Positions 52,545 to 64,000 of a DNA stretch of 64,000 nt are shown here, piece after piece (the first letter of the stretch is position 1; each line of letters begins with the position of its first letter). Below the pieces are notes generated by a model, which was given only the letters and a program-made list of their open reading frames with translations, was not told the origin of the DNA and did no database searches. The stretch lies in assembly GCA_029945375.1 (NCBI GenBank), contig CM057063.1, forward strand, positions 2,972,422 through 3,036,421, written 5' to 3'. The translations under genes and the position numbers were made by a program. The stretch comes from Agaricus subrufescens. Taxonomy: Eukaryota; Basidiomycota; Agaricomycetes; Agaricales; Agaricaceae.

Positions 52545-54495
52545 TGTGATGGGGGGAAGGGAATCTGGGGAGATTCAAACGGCGAGGGGATTAGGGCTAA
52601 GGACTAGAATCTGAGAGTCTTCTGGGCTAATATATGCCTCGTCTCACTAGACCATTCAATTTTCGTTTTAGTAGAGAAGAATTGGCAGAAGAATGGGTGG
52701 TGGAGCTAAGAATCACGGCATGAGTTTGATAAAAATATGACGAGGTGGCTATCAGTTACCAGTAGGCCAGGCAACGTGAGATCAAAAAAATAGGGTGGGA
52801 TTGGCAAGAGAATTACTTCGTTGACATAAATGATGGACTGATCAATAATCATGGGGCAAGTATCGTATTGTGGCCTTGCATGTGAAAGACAGTGTATACC
52901 AGATGAGTACTCGCGTATTTGAATCACATAACATACAGTTAGTTTTGAGCCTTGTAGCATTCAAAAATTCCACGCCTGAAAGGGTGCCTTGGCATCGAAA
53001 ACTCTATGGTCGTGAGCTGCTTGCCAACCACTAGTTGAGTATATGTGATTGTCGTGATGTTAAGCAAGTCAGGAGACCCAGAGTAAATTAAATTACACAA
53101 GACTCACCAGACTTTTGTATTTGTTCGTTGGGGTTTCAGAAAGCACCGACACCCTGAGAGGAAGGTGCGACAAAGAAGGGAATGAATGGCCCGGGTGCCG
53201 AACGGTACGTTAATCATGAACGTATTAGTACATCAGTATTCAGTATGAACGTTCGTGTGATCAAAAAGGTTAACGGAGGTCGCCGACGCGGAGAATTTCC
53301 GCTTGAATTTTGATATCTGATTGAAGATTTGATTAGGCTGCATATGGCTGGAGTTCCGCTGTCCTGGAATCTGCGGTCTTGGAAATTAGAGTACGATGTA
53401 GTTATTCTTAAACAAATGTGATAACTCCCTCTGTAGACAAATGCGCTGCGCAGTTGTTGGACACGCTGTTCGATTCAAAGTTCTACTCGTGGCAATTCAC
53501 TTTCAGCCCAGAGGATTTACGCAGCATGTGTTGATGATGTGAAGCCAAGAGACACCTCTGAAATGATACAGAAATAGGTATCAGCACGATGTTCCCATGT
53601 CATGAATACATTTACTGAATTCCATCGCATCTGTTGGATACTCCGGACTAAGTCAAGATAAGATCTTGAGAGCGTAACAGCGAGGACACGTCGTACATAT
53701 CATTGTCGGATATTACATCCGAATACCCTCATTATGTTCATATCCTATTCAAGCTTTGCGGTACACTATAATGGGATGATGTTAATTCCAATAATAGTTG
53801 ACAGCATCGCCATGCGTTAGACCTAACCTTCCAAGCTTTCGGCCGGTGTAAGTTAACAGACTCGTGTGAGTATATTTTCCACCATTTGTCCCAATGGCCA
53901 ACCGTCCCCTGTGCATAGGGACAAATGCGAGAAATTGTTATCATTTATGCTTGACTCATCTGTACTCCGCAGCCTGCCAAGCGTTCCTCGAACATCTATC
54001 TTTACCATCTGTTGCATATCCCGGTCATTTACTGGCAGTTTACCGCCGTCAATACTCTGTTTCAGGAGTACTGCGTCTCCGTGGGTTTGGATTTCCTGAG
54101 GACACAGGAATGAAAGATGATAACACAACTATATAACTTAACCATGATGACAAGCAGCTCAATGCAGTTAACATCACCCACAGAATATTCCGGATTTTCC
54201 AATTGAAGTTCAGTGGGTGATGTCTGAAAGAATCAGAACAAGTGAAAAGAAAATGACCGCCGCAGCGGAACTTGGCCTACACCAAACTCATAACACTGAG
54301 TTGAAGCTCGGCCCATGTTAAGTTGAGTACGGATATACCTGAGTGACTGGCTCGGAGAGGTTTACCCAAAACTACATCGGTAGGCACCCGCGCAGTCTTC
54401 GGGCGCCGTCCCTACTTTTGGATAAAGACCTATTTATAGAGCAATATTTGCTCGTGTATTCCGCGCTCCGAATTTGTTTTTTCCCCCAATTCGCA
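52545..54495. other. Intergenic, about 1.95 kb
   Basis: Only short ORFs without recognisable features. It holds the promoters of the divergent neighbours. Confidence 0.4.
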
Positions 54496-55812
54496 ATGTC
54501 ACGTCCCCAACAGCTCACAGAATATGCATCATGTCCCTCAGAATCCACACAATCATCCGATAATGATCTTTTCTATGAACGGCTGGATACGTTTATGCAG
54601 AAAATATTGACCGATATCAAGGCCTTTGCTGAAAGAGAGTCTAGGCCTTATGAAGAGGTGGAATGAACATGTTCAGAACGTGATACAGACTTACCTTTGC
54701 CTAAGGGCCTCTTTTTGCTTGTGTGGCTTTTTATGTGGTTTCTCAGATGAGACGTATTGTTGCAGAGTGGCATGCGAAAACTCTATTTACAGTGGATACT
54801 GAGATTCAGGTGGTTCCTGAAACTAAAGACGCGCGAGGTACGTGGTATATTGCTCCTCGCCCTGATTATTGTACTGACGATGACCAATATACAGTCCGAA
54901 GTGTTCTCATCGAGGCATCCAAAGTGCTGGAATCCTTGTCAAGTGTTACCGGCGTCCAGTCTTTCCTGCTCGCTGTAGACCCTCACGATCCTCAAGACGC
55001 TGGGTTTCTTGGTGGTTCAATCGTAGGACGTGAATACTATCGTGGATTAAGAGGTGGTGGTGTAGCAGGTGCCAGCTCGTTCAAAACTTTTGTACAAAAG
55101 CGTCTCCCTGCACAACAAGAAGAAATCGATGTTCGAGAACCATCACCTCGGCCGGCTAGTCCTATACCCCCGGCAATGCGGAACGCAAAAAAAGTCAAAG
55201 TTGAGCTTTATGAATCTATTCGCTCACAGCTGAGGTGCGCGTGTCTTTCGAGTAGACCATTAGCCACGAACTGATGTCATTTTCAGAAAAGTCAGTGGTA
55301 TTCGGAAGGCGGAGATGAAGTGGTCAAACCCGGAACGTTTAAGCTTATATGGCGTTCGTATGATCGGCTGGCCACCTGACATACCGGCAGCAAATCCCTC
55401 TAGTCTGAAATCGAATCAAAATCAAAGACTGCTGGAATTGGTCGAACAGGGTGAATTGAGATTTGAGAAGACAGTGATGACAGGAATGGAGACGCTGGCG
55501 CCCGTGGAGACGACGGAAGGCACATCGTCAACTGCGGAGGATTTTTCCTGGGCATACGATGCGGACGGCGACAGGGACGCGTCGTTGGCTGCGGTGGTGG
55601 CCGACACGTCTCCTATTGGCTTACCGCCCTCGAGTTCCGCGGACGATGCCGGGACGTATTCCTGGAAAGGGCCTGACGAGGATCTGCTGGACGAGTACGG
55701 GTTCGAGGCGGGGGTCTGGGGCGACGGGGCGCACTTTGAGGGGCTGGGGACCGAGAGTCCCGTTGAACGCCGGGTACGGAAGCGTGCGCGGAGCACAGAG
55801 GGGGATGAATAG
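54496..55812 (+). CDS. Conserved-looking hypothetical protein
   Basis: Three exons (54496-54657, 54747-55234, 55287-55812) join in phase to about 391 aa. It starts MSRPQQLTEYASCPSESTQ. The middle part is globular (EIQVVPETKDARGTWYIAP, YTVRSVLIEASKVLESLS, SFLLAVDPHDPQDAGFLGG). A compact C-terminal module (MKWSNPERLSLYGVRMIGW followed by PDIPAANPSSLKSNQNQRL) recurs, as I recall, in many agaricomycete proteins. The end is acidic and then basic (VERRVRKRARS). No function is recognised. The ordinary intron structure and composition suggest an expressed host gene. Confidence 0.7.
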
Positions 55813-55923
55813 GGGGTCGGTTAGCGCCACTGATTCGCTATATAGAGAACTGATCGCATCTCGGTCTTGTTCACAATCACCCACAACTCTCCTATACATA
55901 CTCACCCATCGCTTTGTATCATA

Positions 55924-57383
55924 ATGTTCTCGAGTTTCTTCTCGTCAGTCTTTCTTTTGTTCTGCCGTCTCTCTGACCTCTGATCTTTGCGATCCGGACT
56001 CGGTGCCCCTCAGCACTTCAGCACCGGCAGATCTGACGGCTCAAAACTTCACCCCGGTTAACAACGGGATTCCGCCAGAAGAGCTCTGTGGAGAGCTGCA
56101 GCAGTCTGATACGGAGTGGTTATGTGCAGGAGGGTTCGCCACCGAGACGCAGATCTGGTATGTCATTACCGAGGACGGCAAGATGGTGATGTGCCAGATA
56201 ATACATTCCGCCGTCGGGTATGTGCTGTACCTATCATATCTAGCCTGGCCTCACGTTATTCGAACAGGCTCTGGTACCCGCAGATCCAGTTTACATGCAA
56301 AATCTACGATTCGAAGACGGGGGAGCAGGTCTGGAAGTCCATCAACCTCACCAACTTTGTCACACCTCCCCCCGGGCTGGACAAGCGGTCGAGCAAGGCT
56401 GACCAGTACACCGTCACCTACAAATCCCATCCCGACAACCCAGACTTTCCCGAGTCATACGTTGTAGACGCTAACCTGGGTCAGGATATACAAATTTCCA
56501 TGGAACTCAAACGCTACGGCAGCGCCCCGGGGTTCAAGATCGGCAAAGGCCCCAAAGGTGGCTACTCGTACTTTGGTCCTGATCATGAGAAGCCAGATGG
56601 TTATGTCATTCATCGCTTCTGGCCTCGGATGATTGCAGAAGGCCATTATGTCCAGAATGGCAAGGCTCACACGATCAAAGGCAGCTCCATGTTCGTCCAT
56701 GCCATCCAAGGCATGCGACCGAATCTCGTCGCCGCGTCGTGGAATTTTGGCCATTTTCAGAGTTCGATCGCGGGGGGTGTATCTGCTATCCAAATGGAGT
56801 TTAAGACGACAAGCCAATACGGGAAACAAGGGGCTGGATCGGGAGGTGTCTCGGTGAATGTTGGTTGTGTTGTCGTGGATAACAAACTTGTCGCTGTTAC
56901 TGCGCAGACGGTTTGGCCTGGCGAGGAAAATTATGGATCAGCGCTAGCGGTCAAGTCCAAGGCGACGCATCTGAAACCTGAAGTGGACCCCGAAACGGGT
57001 TACCAGAAACCTGAGGAAATCTCATTCGAGTGGAAGGGCGCGTCCTTGGTTCCCGGTGCTTCTGGGGAGGTCTCTGCCAGCCAAGTAGTCAATCTGGGCA
57101 GTGTGGCTAACCCGAAAGGATTGGTTGAGAAGGTTGATGTGCTTGCGGAAATTCCTTACGTTGTGAAGATGGCTGTGAATTACGTTGCTGGGACCAAGCC
57201 CTATATATATCAGGTTATTTTCTCGCTGCCTTCTTTCTTCTCGGGCGAAGCTGACCAGATGCACAGTGGTTCAACCCGGCAGTGCTGGAAATCAAGGGCC
57301 CGGAGGCAATCTCAGCAGGCCTGTCCGAGGGCAAGAAGGTGGAGGGATGGCTGTACAACGAAGCAACGTTCATATCTGTCTAG
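55924..57383 (+). CDS. SVF1: Svf1-like (survival factor 1) protein
   Basis: Four exons (55924-55943, 56014-56217, 56268-57213, 57267-57383) join in phase to about 428 aa. The tiny first exon gives MFSSFFS, the N-terminus usual for Svf1, which forms a membrane-binding helix. Further on: IPPEELCGELQQSDTEWLCA, TQIWYVITEDGKMVMCQIIH, WYPQIQFTCKIYD, VIHRFWPRMIAEGHYVQNGK, SSMFVHAIQGMRPNLVAASW, and an end VEGWLYNEATFIS. This is a lipocalin-like two-barrel protein known in yeast for oxidative and cold stress survival and ceramide transport. Length and conserved blocks match the family. Confidence 0.9.
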
Positions 57384-57494
57384 AGATCTAATTGTACCAT
57401 AGTCGAGTCATTGGAATATTGATTGATCGTGTTCCCACGTTGGCTGTTAGTATGTTTGCGGGGAACTCTCGTCTCGCTTCCTCCACCATGTGCA

Positions 57495-59365
57495 ATGACC
57501 CGCGCTATCCTCGCGCCCGTCCTCCCTGCTCTCCGCGTCGCCCAGCGTCCCCACCGGCTCTGGCTGCCCTCGCGCCCTAGTTCTCTTCTGTCCTCGGCTG
57601 CACAGAGACCGAGAATAACCCACGCTCACCTCCGCCCAGCCACGTACGCTCATTTTCACTCGACCCCGCGCGCCCAGGGCCCAGCACCGTTAATCCCCAT
57701 CTTTGCTGCGATTCTCAAGGCAAGCACTTGTTTCAGCCGTTCTATCCACGCACTGACTGTATCTCTGCAGACATCTGGAGCTCTCGAGATAGCCCGGACC
57801 GCGGCCCGCATCGTCCTTAGTTTTGTCCCCCTCATATTGCTCAAGAACAAATGGTCTCGGAAAATCATCCTTTCTGGCCGGACTCGCCATGGCCAACCTA
57901 TTTCCGATGAGAAACGGGAAATTGCTCTGAAACGCATCAAACAGAGAGCGTCTTTCCTGAGAATAATCCTTCTCGTCCCTCTCGTCCTTTTTTGGGGTAC
58001 GATCGTGGCTAGTCTGGAGCGGACACCATTGACCGGAAGGTCGGTCCACAGTGTGCTACAAATCAATTTTTCGTTGATATGAATCTGTTTCACACTAGAT
58101 GGCGGATGATTATTCTTTCCCCAGAAGAGGAGAGTGAAATTGCCGCACAGCTGGCTGGACCTGGTTGGTATCGGGCCGTAGAAGCTATCCTGGCAGAGGA
58201 TGGCGTTACATCGTGTGTTCCACCGTCGGATTGGCGTTATATTTGGGTGAGCCAGACACTCCGCAAGTTGGAGGATACAATCCCCGTTTTGGCATCCGAA
58301 CCTGAGCATTGTCCTGATTGGTTCGAGGACAATGCTGATAGACAGGGCAAGCCCATGCCTCCTCCCGCTGAATTCCCGTTACTGCCTAGATCACGAGTGG
58401 CGGAGTACCTCAAAACATGGTGTGATAAGATCACTGAACACAAGACGCTTCCCCCTGGATCGCATATTATACCCGGTCCTCCATACTCACTTTTGGTCGT
58501 AGAAGGCCCTGAAAATAAGAATGCTTTCTCTTATGGATTCGGGGGCGATGGTGGTGGTGGAGTTGTTGTGTATTCTGGATTCTTAGACGACATCTTCAGA
58601 AGGTTTCCTGCCGTCTACCAGGAGGAAGAGTCAGTTCAATCAAAGCCCTGGTGGTCGCGCCTCTTAGGCGCTTTCTCATCGACACCTACCCCTCCGCATC
58701 CGACACCCACTCCCGAACAAACAGCCGAACTGGCCATACTCCTTGCCCATGAACTCTCACACCTCATCCTTGCACACCACCTTGAAACTTACTCATCCGG
58801 CACGGTTATCGTCCCTGGAATACTTTCAATCCTTTCAGACGTCTTTCGAGTAGCAGTATTTCCCTTCACTATGCTATTCGGACCATTCGTCAATGATGCT
58901 GTTGCGCAACTGGGTAAAGTGGGTTCTGGGGAGCTGACCAAGCTGGGGCAGCACTGTATGAGCATGAAACAGGAAGTTGAAGCTGATGTAGTCTCGGCTC
59001 GGTATGTCATTCACCGCCTTTGTATTCGTAAAGGCTCTTTGACTGATCGTTATCTGATTAGACTTTTGGCTCATGCTGGTTTTGATGCGAGAGAGGCTAT
59101 CAACTTCTGGGAAAATCGTAAGGATGGGTATAATTGTTCGGGTTTACCCAAAGCCAGGAGGGATGGTTCGCTTGATGGTACATTACATGAAATCAGCGCT
59201 CTTGCACGTGGTATCACTGGAGAGACACATCCTGTGATTGAGGTGCGCATTGATTATTTGAAACGGGAGTTGCAGAGGTGGGAGCAGGCGAGGCTTGCGG
59301 CGTTGGCGAATACTAAACCGTTACCTTCCCCGTCGGTGGAGGAAGCGACTCGCAGGGAAGAGTGA
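57495..59365 (+). CDS. OMA1: Oma1-type mitochondrial M48 metalloprotease
   Basis: Exons 57495-57719, 57771-58039, 58099-59001 and 59062-59365 join in phase. The start at 57495 gives a basic, Arg-rich N-terminus (MTRAILAPVLPALRVAQRPH) like a mitochondrial presequence. A membrane segment (FLRIILLVPLVLFWGTIVAS) precedes the protease domain. The zinc site HELSH is at 58748-58762, and the third ligand lies in EVEADVVSAR just before the last intron. YRAVEAIL, GGGVVVYSGFLDDIF and LLAHAGFDAREAINFW are typical. Oma1 is the inner-membrane stress protease of mitochondria. The first intron has a GC donor and is a multiple of three, so retaining it would keep the frame. Confidence 0.9.
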
Positions 59366-60626
59366 TTGCTTGAGAGAGAGGAAAGGAACCGTTTCTTTTC
59401 TTAGCGTTCTTTTGAAAATTATAGGTAGGATTGCAGGATTGCAATTAATGTATATAGCCTTTCGTTCGTAAGCACAATGTATCATCATATTTTTTCTTCT
59501 ATTAGTTTAATGTGCAACTGCTCGGCGCTCCGAGCGTCGGGGCTTGAATGAGAAAAATTCTGTCGGCGAAAACAGAGCTGTAAGGAACGAATTTCTTTAT
59601 CAGACCTTGACCGGTGACGTACTCTTTAGGCTGAGTAGCACATAACTCCGTGTGGGAGGAGATAGGGACACCGCCCCGCACTCTTTTCTTCTAACGCCTG
59701 GTCAACGCTAGGAGTGATGAGAAAAGTCAGCATAGCCCAACATGAAATGCTGAGTTGCGCTCATAAGACTGAAGAAGAAAATTCCGAATACATGTATGCG
59801 GAGAAGGGGGCGGTGTTTTTCTTCACAGCATCGTGATCATTGCCTGAAAATAACAATCAGCGCTGAAATTCCGATTGTGATAATTTTAGAAAGCTTCCTT
59901 TGCGGTTGATACGGAATGGTGAAGTGTGAATGTTTCAATGCTGGTATGTTGAGAGTCGGCGAGTAAGGCGAGGTTGACGTGACCAGTGATGGAATTTGTT
60001 GGTTGTTTTTTGCTGACTGGGTCAGCAACTCCAAAAAACATGAGGCCTAATACCGGTTTTTACCAGCTGATTTCTGTAATTATTGGAAGAAATTGTGGAT
60101 GCCAATGTAGGGGTAGTAGAAGTTATACAGTGATTCATGAGGCCTGTGAGAGTGGACTCGTTGGAAATCTATCACGACTAATTACTCAAACATGCCCGAA
60201 TCGGTCTCGTGAAATCTGGCATCCACAGTAACTGAACGCTCAACTTTTCCCAAGGCACCACACATCTTCTCAAGACCTCCCACTTGCCTCCCATCGGAAA
60301 TTGATCGAACATCAAAAAGGCCTCGTAATTGCGTTCTCAGAATGAATAGGCGAGCCTTGAATATTAGTACGCTTCCTTGTTCGTGGTGACGTTCATGATC
60401 TTGACTGCCGGCCCCGGGCGTACGGGCGTTATATACTAAGCTAGAATTATTCGTGATGACGAAAGCAAACAAAGTCCCAAAGGGGAAGATAACATCCGGC
60501 AGTCATTGTTGATCCGCAACTTTGTCCACCACCACCAGTATCTAATAAAGCTGCAGCGTTGGCAGTCTATGAACCTGGCCGCGCGCTATATAAGAGCCAT
60601 TTGACCCACGTTCCGGGTCTCCACGG
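59366..60626. other. Intergenic, with a TATA box at 60587
   Basis: No gene is seen. TATATAAG at 60587-60594 lies only 33 bp before the first ATG of the following ORF, so either the leader is very short or the true start is further downstream. Confidence 0.5.
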
Positions 60627-63576
60627 ATGTCACGCAAGAGTTCGACAACTCCGTCGCATCGCTATGCTCCCTACACCCGCGCCGTCCGTCACCCGCCTGC
60701 ATCTAACTGGGATCCCCAGCACTCACAAACTTCTGGCACCCTCCTTCATACCGTAGCGGACCCTGTGGCTGGATGCCTCCCCACTTCACCATTTCTTGGT
60801 TCCCCACCCTATTCTGCCACACAGCCGCCGATATCTATACATCACCTGCAAGCTTCCATGTATCAGGGGCACTCTGTATCTCAACAACCTACTCATCACG
60901 CACTGTCCCCACCCCATCCTGGTCTCTTTCTTCCCTCTCCAGCAACTATTGTTCCGTACTTCCAGCAACCTGCGGGTCATGCATGGCACCAGTTTCCCCT
61001 AGGCCCGTATCCTACTCACTCGCTGCCAAATTCTCAACCTCAACCTCTCAGCACTATTCCTCGATCAGAAGATTCAGTTTAACTGAATCGTGCTGTCCAT
61101 CAGCCGTTTTGGGACCGTCAAGCGTCAACTGTACGACAACCAGAGGTGAGTCTTTCTTTTTGTTAGCTTTGGGGCGTCCCTAAACAATGTCCCTACTAGC
61201 AACTGCACCACGGCATGTTCGGTGGATCTCATAATTTTTCTGTGAATAACAGTACACTTATCAATCACAACACCACCTTGGACACCTGTAAGAAACTATT
61301 TCCGTTGTATGTTTATCGTGCCTCCACTTAACATTATCTTTGTCAGTTATGAAGGAGTTTCTGCCACATACGCTAATCGGAGCGGGGCCTGACTCTTCAG
61401 CCCGTTATCCACCCCCTCGATGTCACCCAGGAACCCGGCTTGATATTGTGAAACGGTGCAAAGCTTTCATCGTCGAGCGCAATAGTGAACAAAAGATGCG
61501 CTGGGTTGTTGGTCCCGCTGGAGTGGGCAAGTCGGCAATCATGCAGATTGTTGCTGAGGAAACCCCTGCCGATGCATCAGTCTTCCTTTCTATCAATGGA
61601 CGCCATGACGGGACCAAAACCTTTGCAACTATTGCATATCAGCTCGCAGCCAAGTATGAGCCGTACCGTCTATATATCTCGAAAGAGATTAACCGCGATC
61701 CATCCCTCCTTGAAAAATCGCTACCAGCGCAGTTTCGCAAATTCATCGTTGACCCATTCATTTACCAGCATTTGTTCGACCTCTCGGTTCGATACCTCAT
61801 CATTATTGACGGCCTTGACGAGTGTGACGATCCCTCTACGCAGCGGGAGCTCCTAGATCTGATTTCAACATTCTGCCTCTCGTACCAAACCTCTCCCGTC
61901 CGGTGGTTTGTTACCAGTCGGCCGGAGCCTCACATCACCTCGTTCTTTGAAGATGATAGAGTCACGCCAGCATATATAAAAGAGGAGCTCATGATAGATT
62001 CAGACGAAGCATCTACAGATGTTCAGTTATACTTAAGTGACGAGTTGAAGAAGATCAAATCCGCATATCCTACACTCAAACACAAGCGGGAGTGGCCCTC
62101 CGACCTTCAATTCACCCAAATTGCAGCAGCAGCTGGAGGGCTATTTGCGTATGCTTCGACCATATTGCGATATATCGGCGACCATCATCGTGGTGAACCA
62201 GTTTCTCAGCTCGACGATGTACTCGCACTCATCAACGCCCGTTCCGGAGATGAGACATTGGGGAGGTCCAATCCATTGGCTCTCCTTGACGCTTTGTACG
62301 AGAGGATCATCTCGAAAATTCCTGATGGTGCCATGTTGAACACCAGGAAGCTGTTACTTGTTTATTCCAACTACACAAGTTTCTCTCAAAATAATTTTCG
62401 CAAGCAATGTAACAGACTAGGGTTGACGGAAGATGCAGCTTATGGTGCTGTTCGTCATCTCCATGCTGTCATGAAGATCCCGGCACCCCATGAAGCTGAC
62501 GATAAACCCCTCACATATTTCCATAAATCCTTTCGGGACTTTCTATTCGACTTCAAACGTTCAAAGCTTTTTAATAATATACCAACCGAAGTTGGGTCAC
62601 TCTTGTCAGAGTCTTCGCTGAGAATTGTCGAGCAGGTCTTCGATAACTCCGATCTCATCACCCTCAATGAAAGTATCAAGTGCGGTGACTATGGTTATTT
62701 GAAAAGTGGCCCTGGGTTTTGTGACCAAATTTCATTATCTTGGCCCTGTGACGACCGCTTTCGTATAACCGATCATCAACTTAGGCTCAAATTGTATCTT
62801 GAGACAATGGCAGACCTATCTAAAAGTTTTCGTCTGTCAAGTAAACCCTTCTGCACCATACCCTTCTTTCACATTTTGACCAAACGTTTCACTGCGTTTG
62901 GTCCCTACTTTCCGATAGACTCTGTGAGATACTTCATATTTGTAAGTATCTCTGAGCTTTCCCTTACGTGCGATGCTAAAATCATTCTTTAGAATGACTT
63001 CCGTTCTACGCTCACTAGCCTCGGCAAGTTGAAGCAAGTGCCCCTCCGAACATTAGATTACGCGGCGATCTGTGGATGGATTGATTTACGATATACGAGC
63101 CCTGTTGGATCGGAGGAAAAATACTCTGATACCTGGAATCCAATTTGCGAGGTGGGTTCCTACCTACCTGACCGTCAAATCCACTGAGGGCTTTACTTGA
63201 CATTGTGTAGCATTTATGGTGTGAAGAAGAGCATACTGATGATTCACTACAAAAGTGGAAAGGCTGGACGACGACTTTTGAAAGATATTTAGATGAACCT
63301 GGAGATATCGCGCTGAACCTCGATATTCCTCGGTTCCACATCAAATCTGGGAAAGATGTTCACTGGAAATGTGTTCTTGGTATAGGTGATAAGTGTTTAT
63401 ACTGCTTGGAGCGGCTTGCCCGTTATTTTATAAGCAATCCGGATCAGTTGGCTACTGTTTTTGTGGACTCGACTGAGATGTGTTATGTTGAGGTGTCGTT
63501 TGTTGATCCAAATGATGGGATATCGGAATGGAGGTACCAATTTTATCATTCTGGCGCCCCTTTCTGTGTTGAATAG
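60627..63576 (+). CDS. NACHT-domain NLR-like protein
   Basis: A Pro/Ser/His-rich ORF from 60627 runs to TAA at 61080-61082. The same frame continues past it (NRAVHQPFWDRQAS) to a donor at about 61145, then an exon about 61201-61288 (GMFGGSHNFSVNNS, typical of the segment before NACHT domains), then 61348-62941, 62993-63151 and 63211-63576. The stop must be skipped by an unseen intron or is a premature stop. The NACHT region has the P-loop WVVGPAGVGKSAIMQIV and Walker B YLIIIDGLDECDD, followed by RWFVTSRPEPHI and YFHKSFRDFLFD, the pattern of agaricomycete NACHT proteins. No repeat domain (WD40, ankyrin, TPR) follows. Such proteins act in self/non-self recognition or stress signalling. The model is firm from 61348 on and weak before. 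Confidence 0.72.
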
Positions 63577-64000
63577 TTAATATGTCATATTGGTTTGTGT
63601 TTGTTTCACCCCCCATCCCCCGGGTTCCCTGCTGCTTTAAGGAAAATGACGTACAAAATGCCACCATAGTTAATTATAGTGTATGTTGTACAGTGAATTG
63701 GATTGTCGGCAGTCATAAGGATAAGATTTATCAGACGGTCCGCTGTGGCGTACCACGCAATATGAAGGTTCAATTCAAAGAGATTGACAGTGTAAGGTAA
63801 GAATTTTAAGCTAAATGACTTCAATCAACACTATACTTGCGCAAAATAATATTACAGAAATTTTTGATAGGCATGCATTTAGAAGAAGCAGAGGCGTTTA
63901 GGCTATACTCGAAACTCGTGATGCTTCTGGTAGGGCGAGCACACGAGGACCATCATGGCCTTCCCCAATTTGCATTGTAACATGGTCTGAATGGTTCCAA
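63577..64000. other. Window end, no supported gene
   Basis: Downstream flank of the NACHT gene. Short ORFs only. Confidence 0.4.

Overview
The window looks like chromosomal DNA of an agaricomycete (mushroom-forming basidiomycete). Genes are split by many introns of about 50 nt. Host genes include a proteasome beta subunit, an Svf1-like protein, an Oma1-type protease and a NACHT (NLR-like) protein. The repeats include a KDZ transposon with a CxC-type cysteine cluster and a DUF6570/Rep/Pif1 Helitron, both typical of Agaricomycetes.

Layout. (1) 0-3.6 kb: two copies of a multi-exon membrane-protein family (copies 1 and 2, minus strand). (2) 3.6-7.3 kb: no convincing gene. (3) 7.3-42.8 kb: a three-level nest of mobile elements. 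The outer layer is a Helitron read on the minus strand: N-terminal DUF6570-type region, HUH/Y2 Rep, Pif1-like helicase with a C-terminal cysteine-protease-like domain, then two collinear multi-exon genes (an unknown protein and a TET/JBP-like dioxygenase). A Ty1/copia retrotransposon (LTRs 13848-14211 and 34727-35090, TSD agcag) has inserted into the 3' end of the helicase ORF. A 14-kb KDZ DNA transposon (15489-29557, about 45-bp TIRs) has inserted into the gag region of the copia element. (4) 43.8-50.8 kb: two more copies of the membrane-protein family (copies 3 and 4), with the proteasome beta4 gene between them. (5) 51-64 kb: host genes: a DUF6533-like membrane protein, a conserved hypothetical, Svf1, Oma1 and a NACHT protein.

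The KDZ element carries at least five genes between its TIRs: a disordered Pro/Glu-repeat protein, a small Cys-motif protein, an acidic/Ser-rich protein, an Spt5-like NGN/KOW protein and the KDZ transposase, plus a small conserved-looking two-exon gene. Exon phases of the transposase, the Spt5-like gene, the dioxygenase and its neighbour all agree across every inferred intron, so these look like working gene models. The Helitron is broken by a homopolymer frameshift, an in-frame TGA and the copia insertion. The two copia LTRs differ at a single CpG->TpG site, so the copia insertion is recent and the KDZ insertion inside it is younger still.

Two points deserve most attention: a TET/JBP-like 2-oxoglutarate dioxygenase and an unknown protein collinear with a Helitron, and an Spt5-like transcription-elongation paralogue carried as cargo by a young KDZ transposon. 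All homology statements here come from reading the sequence against remembered family features. No search was run.
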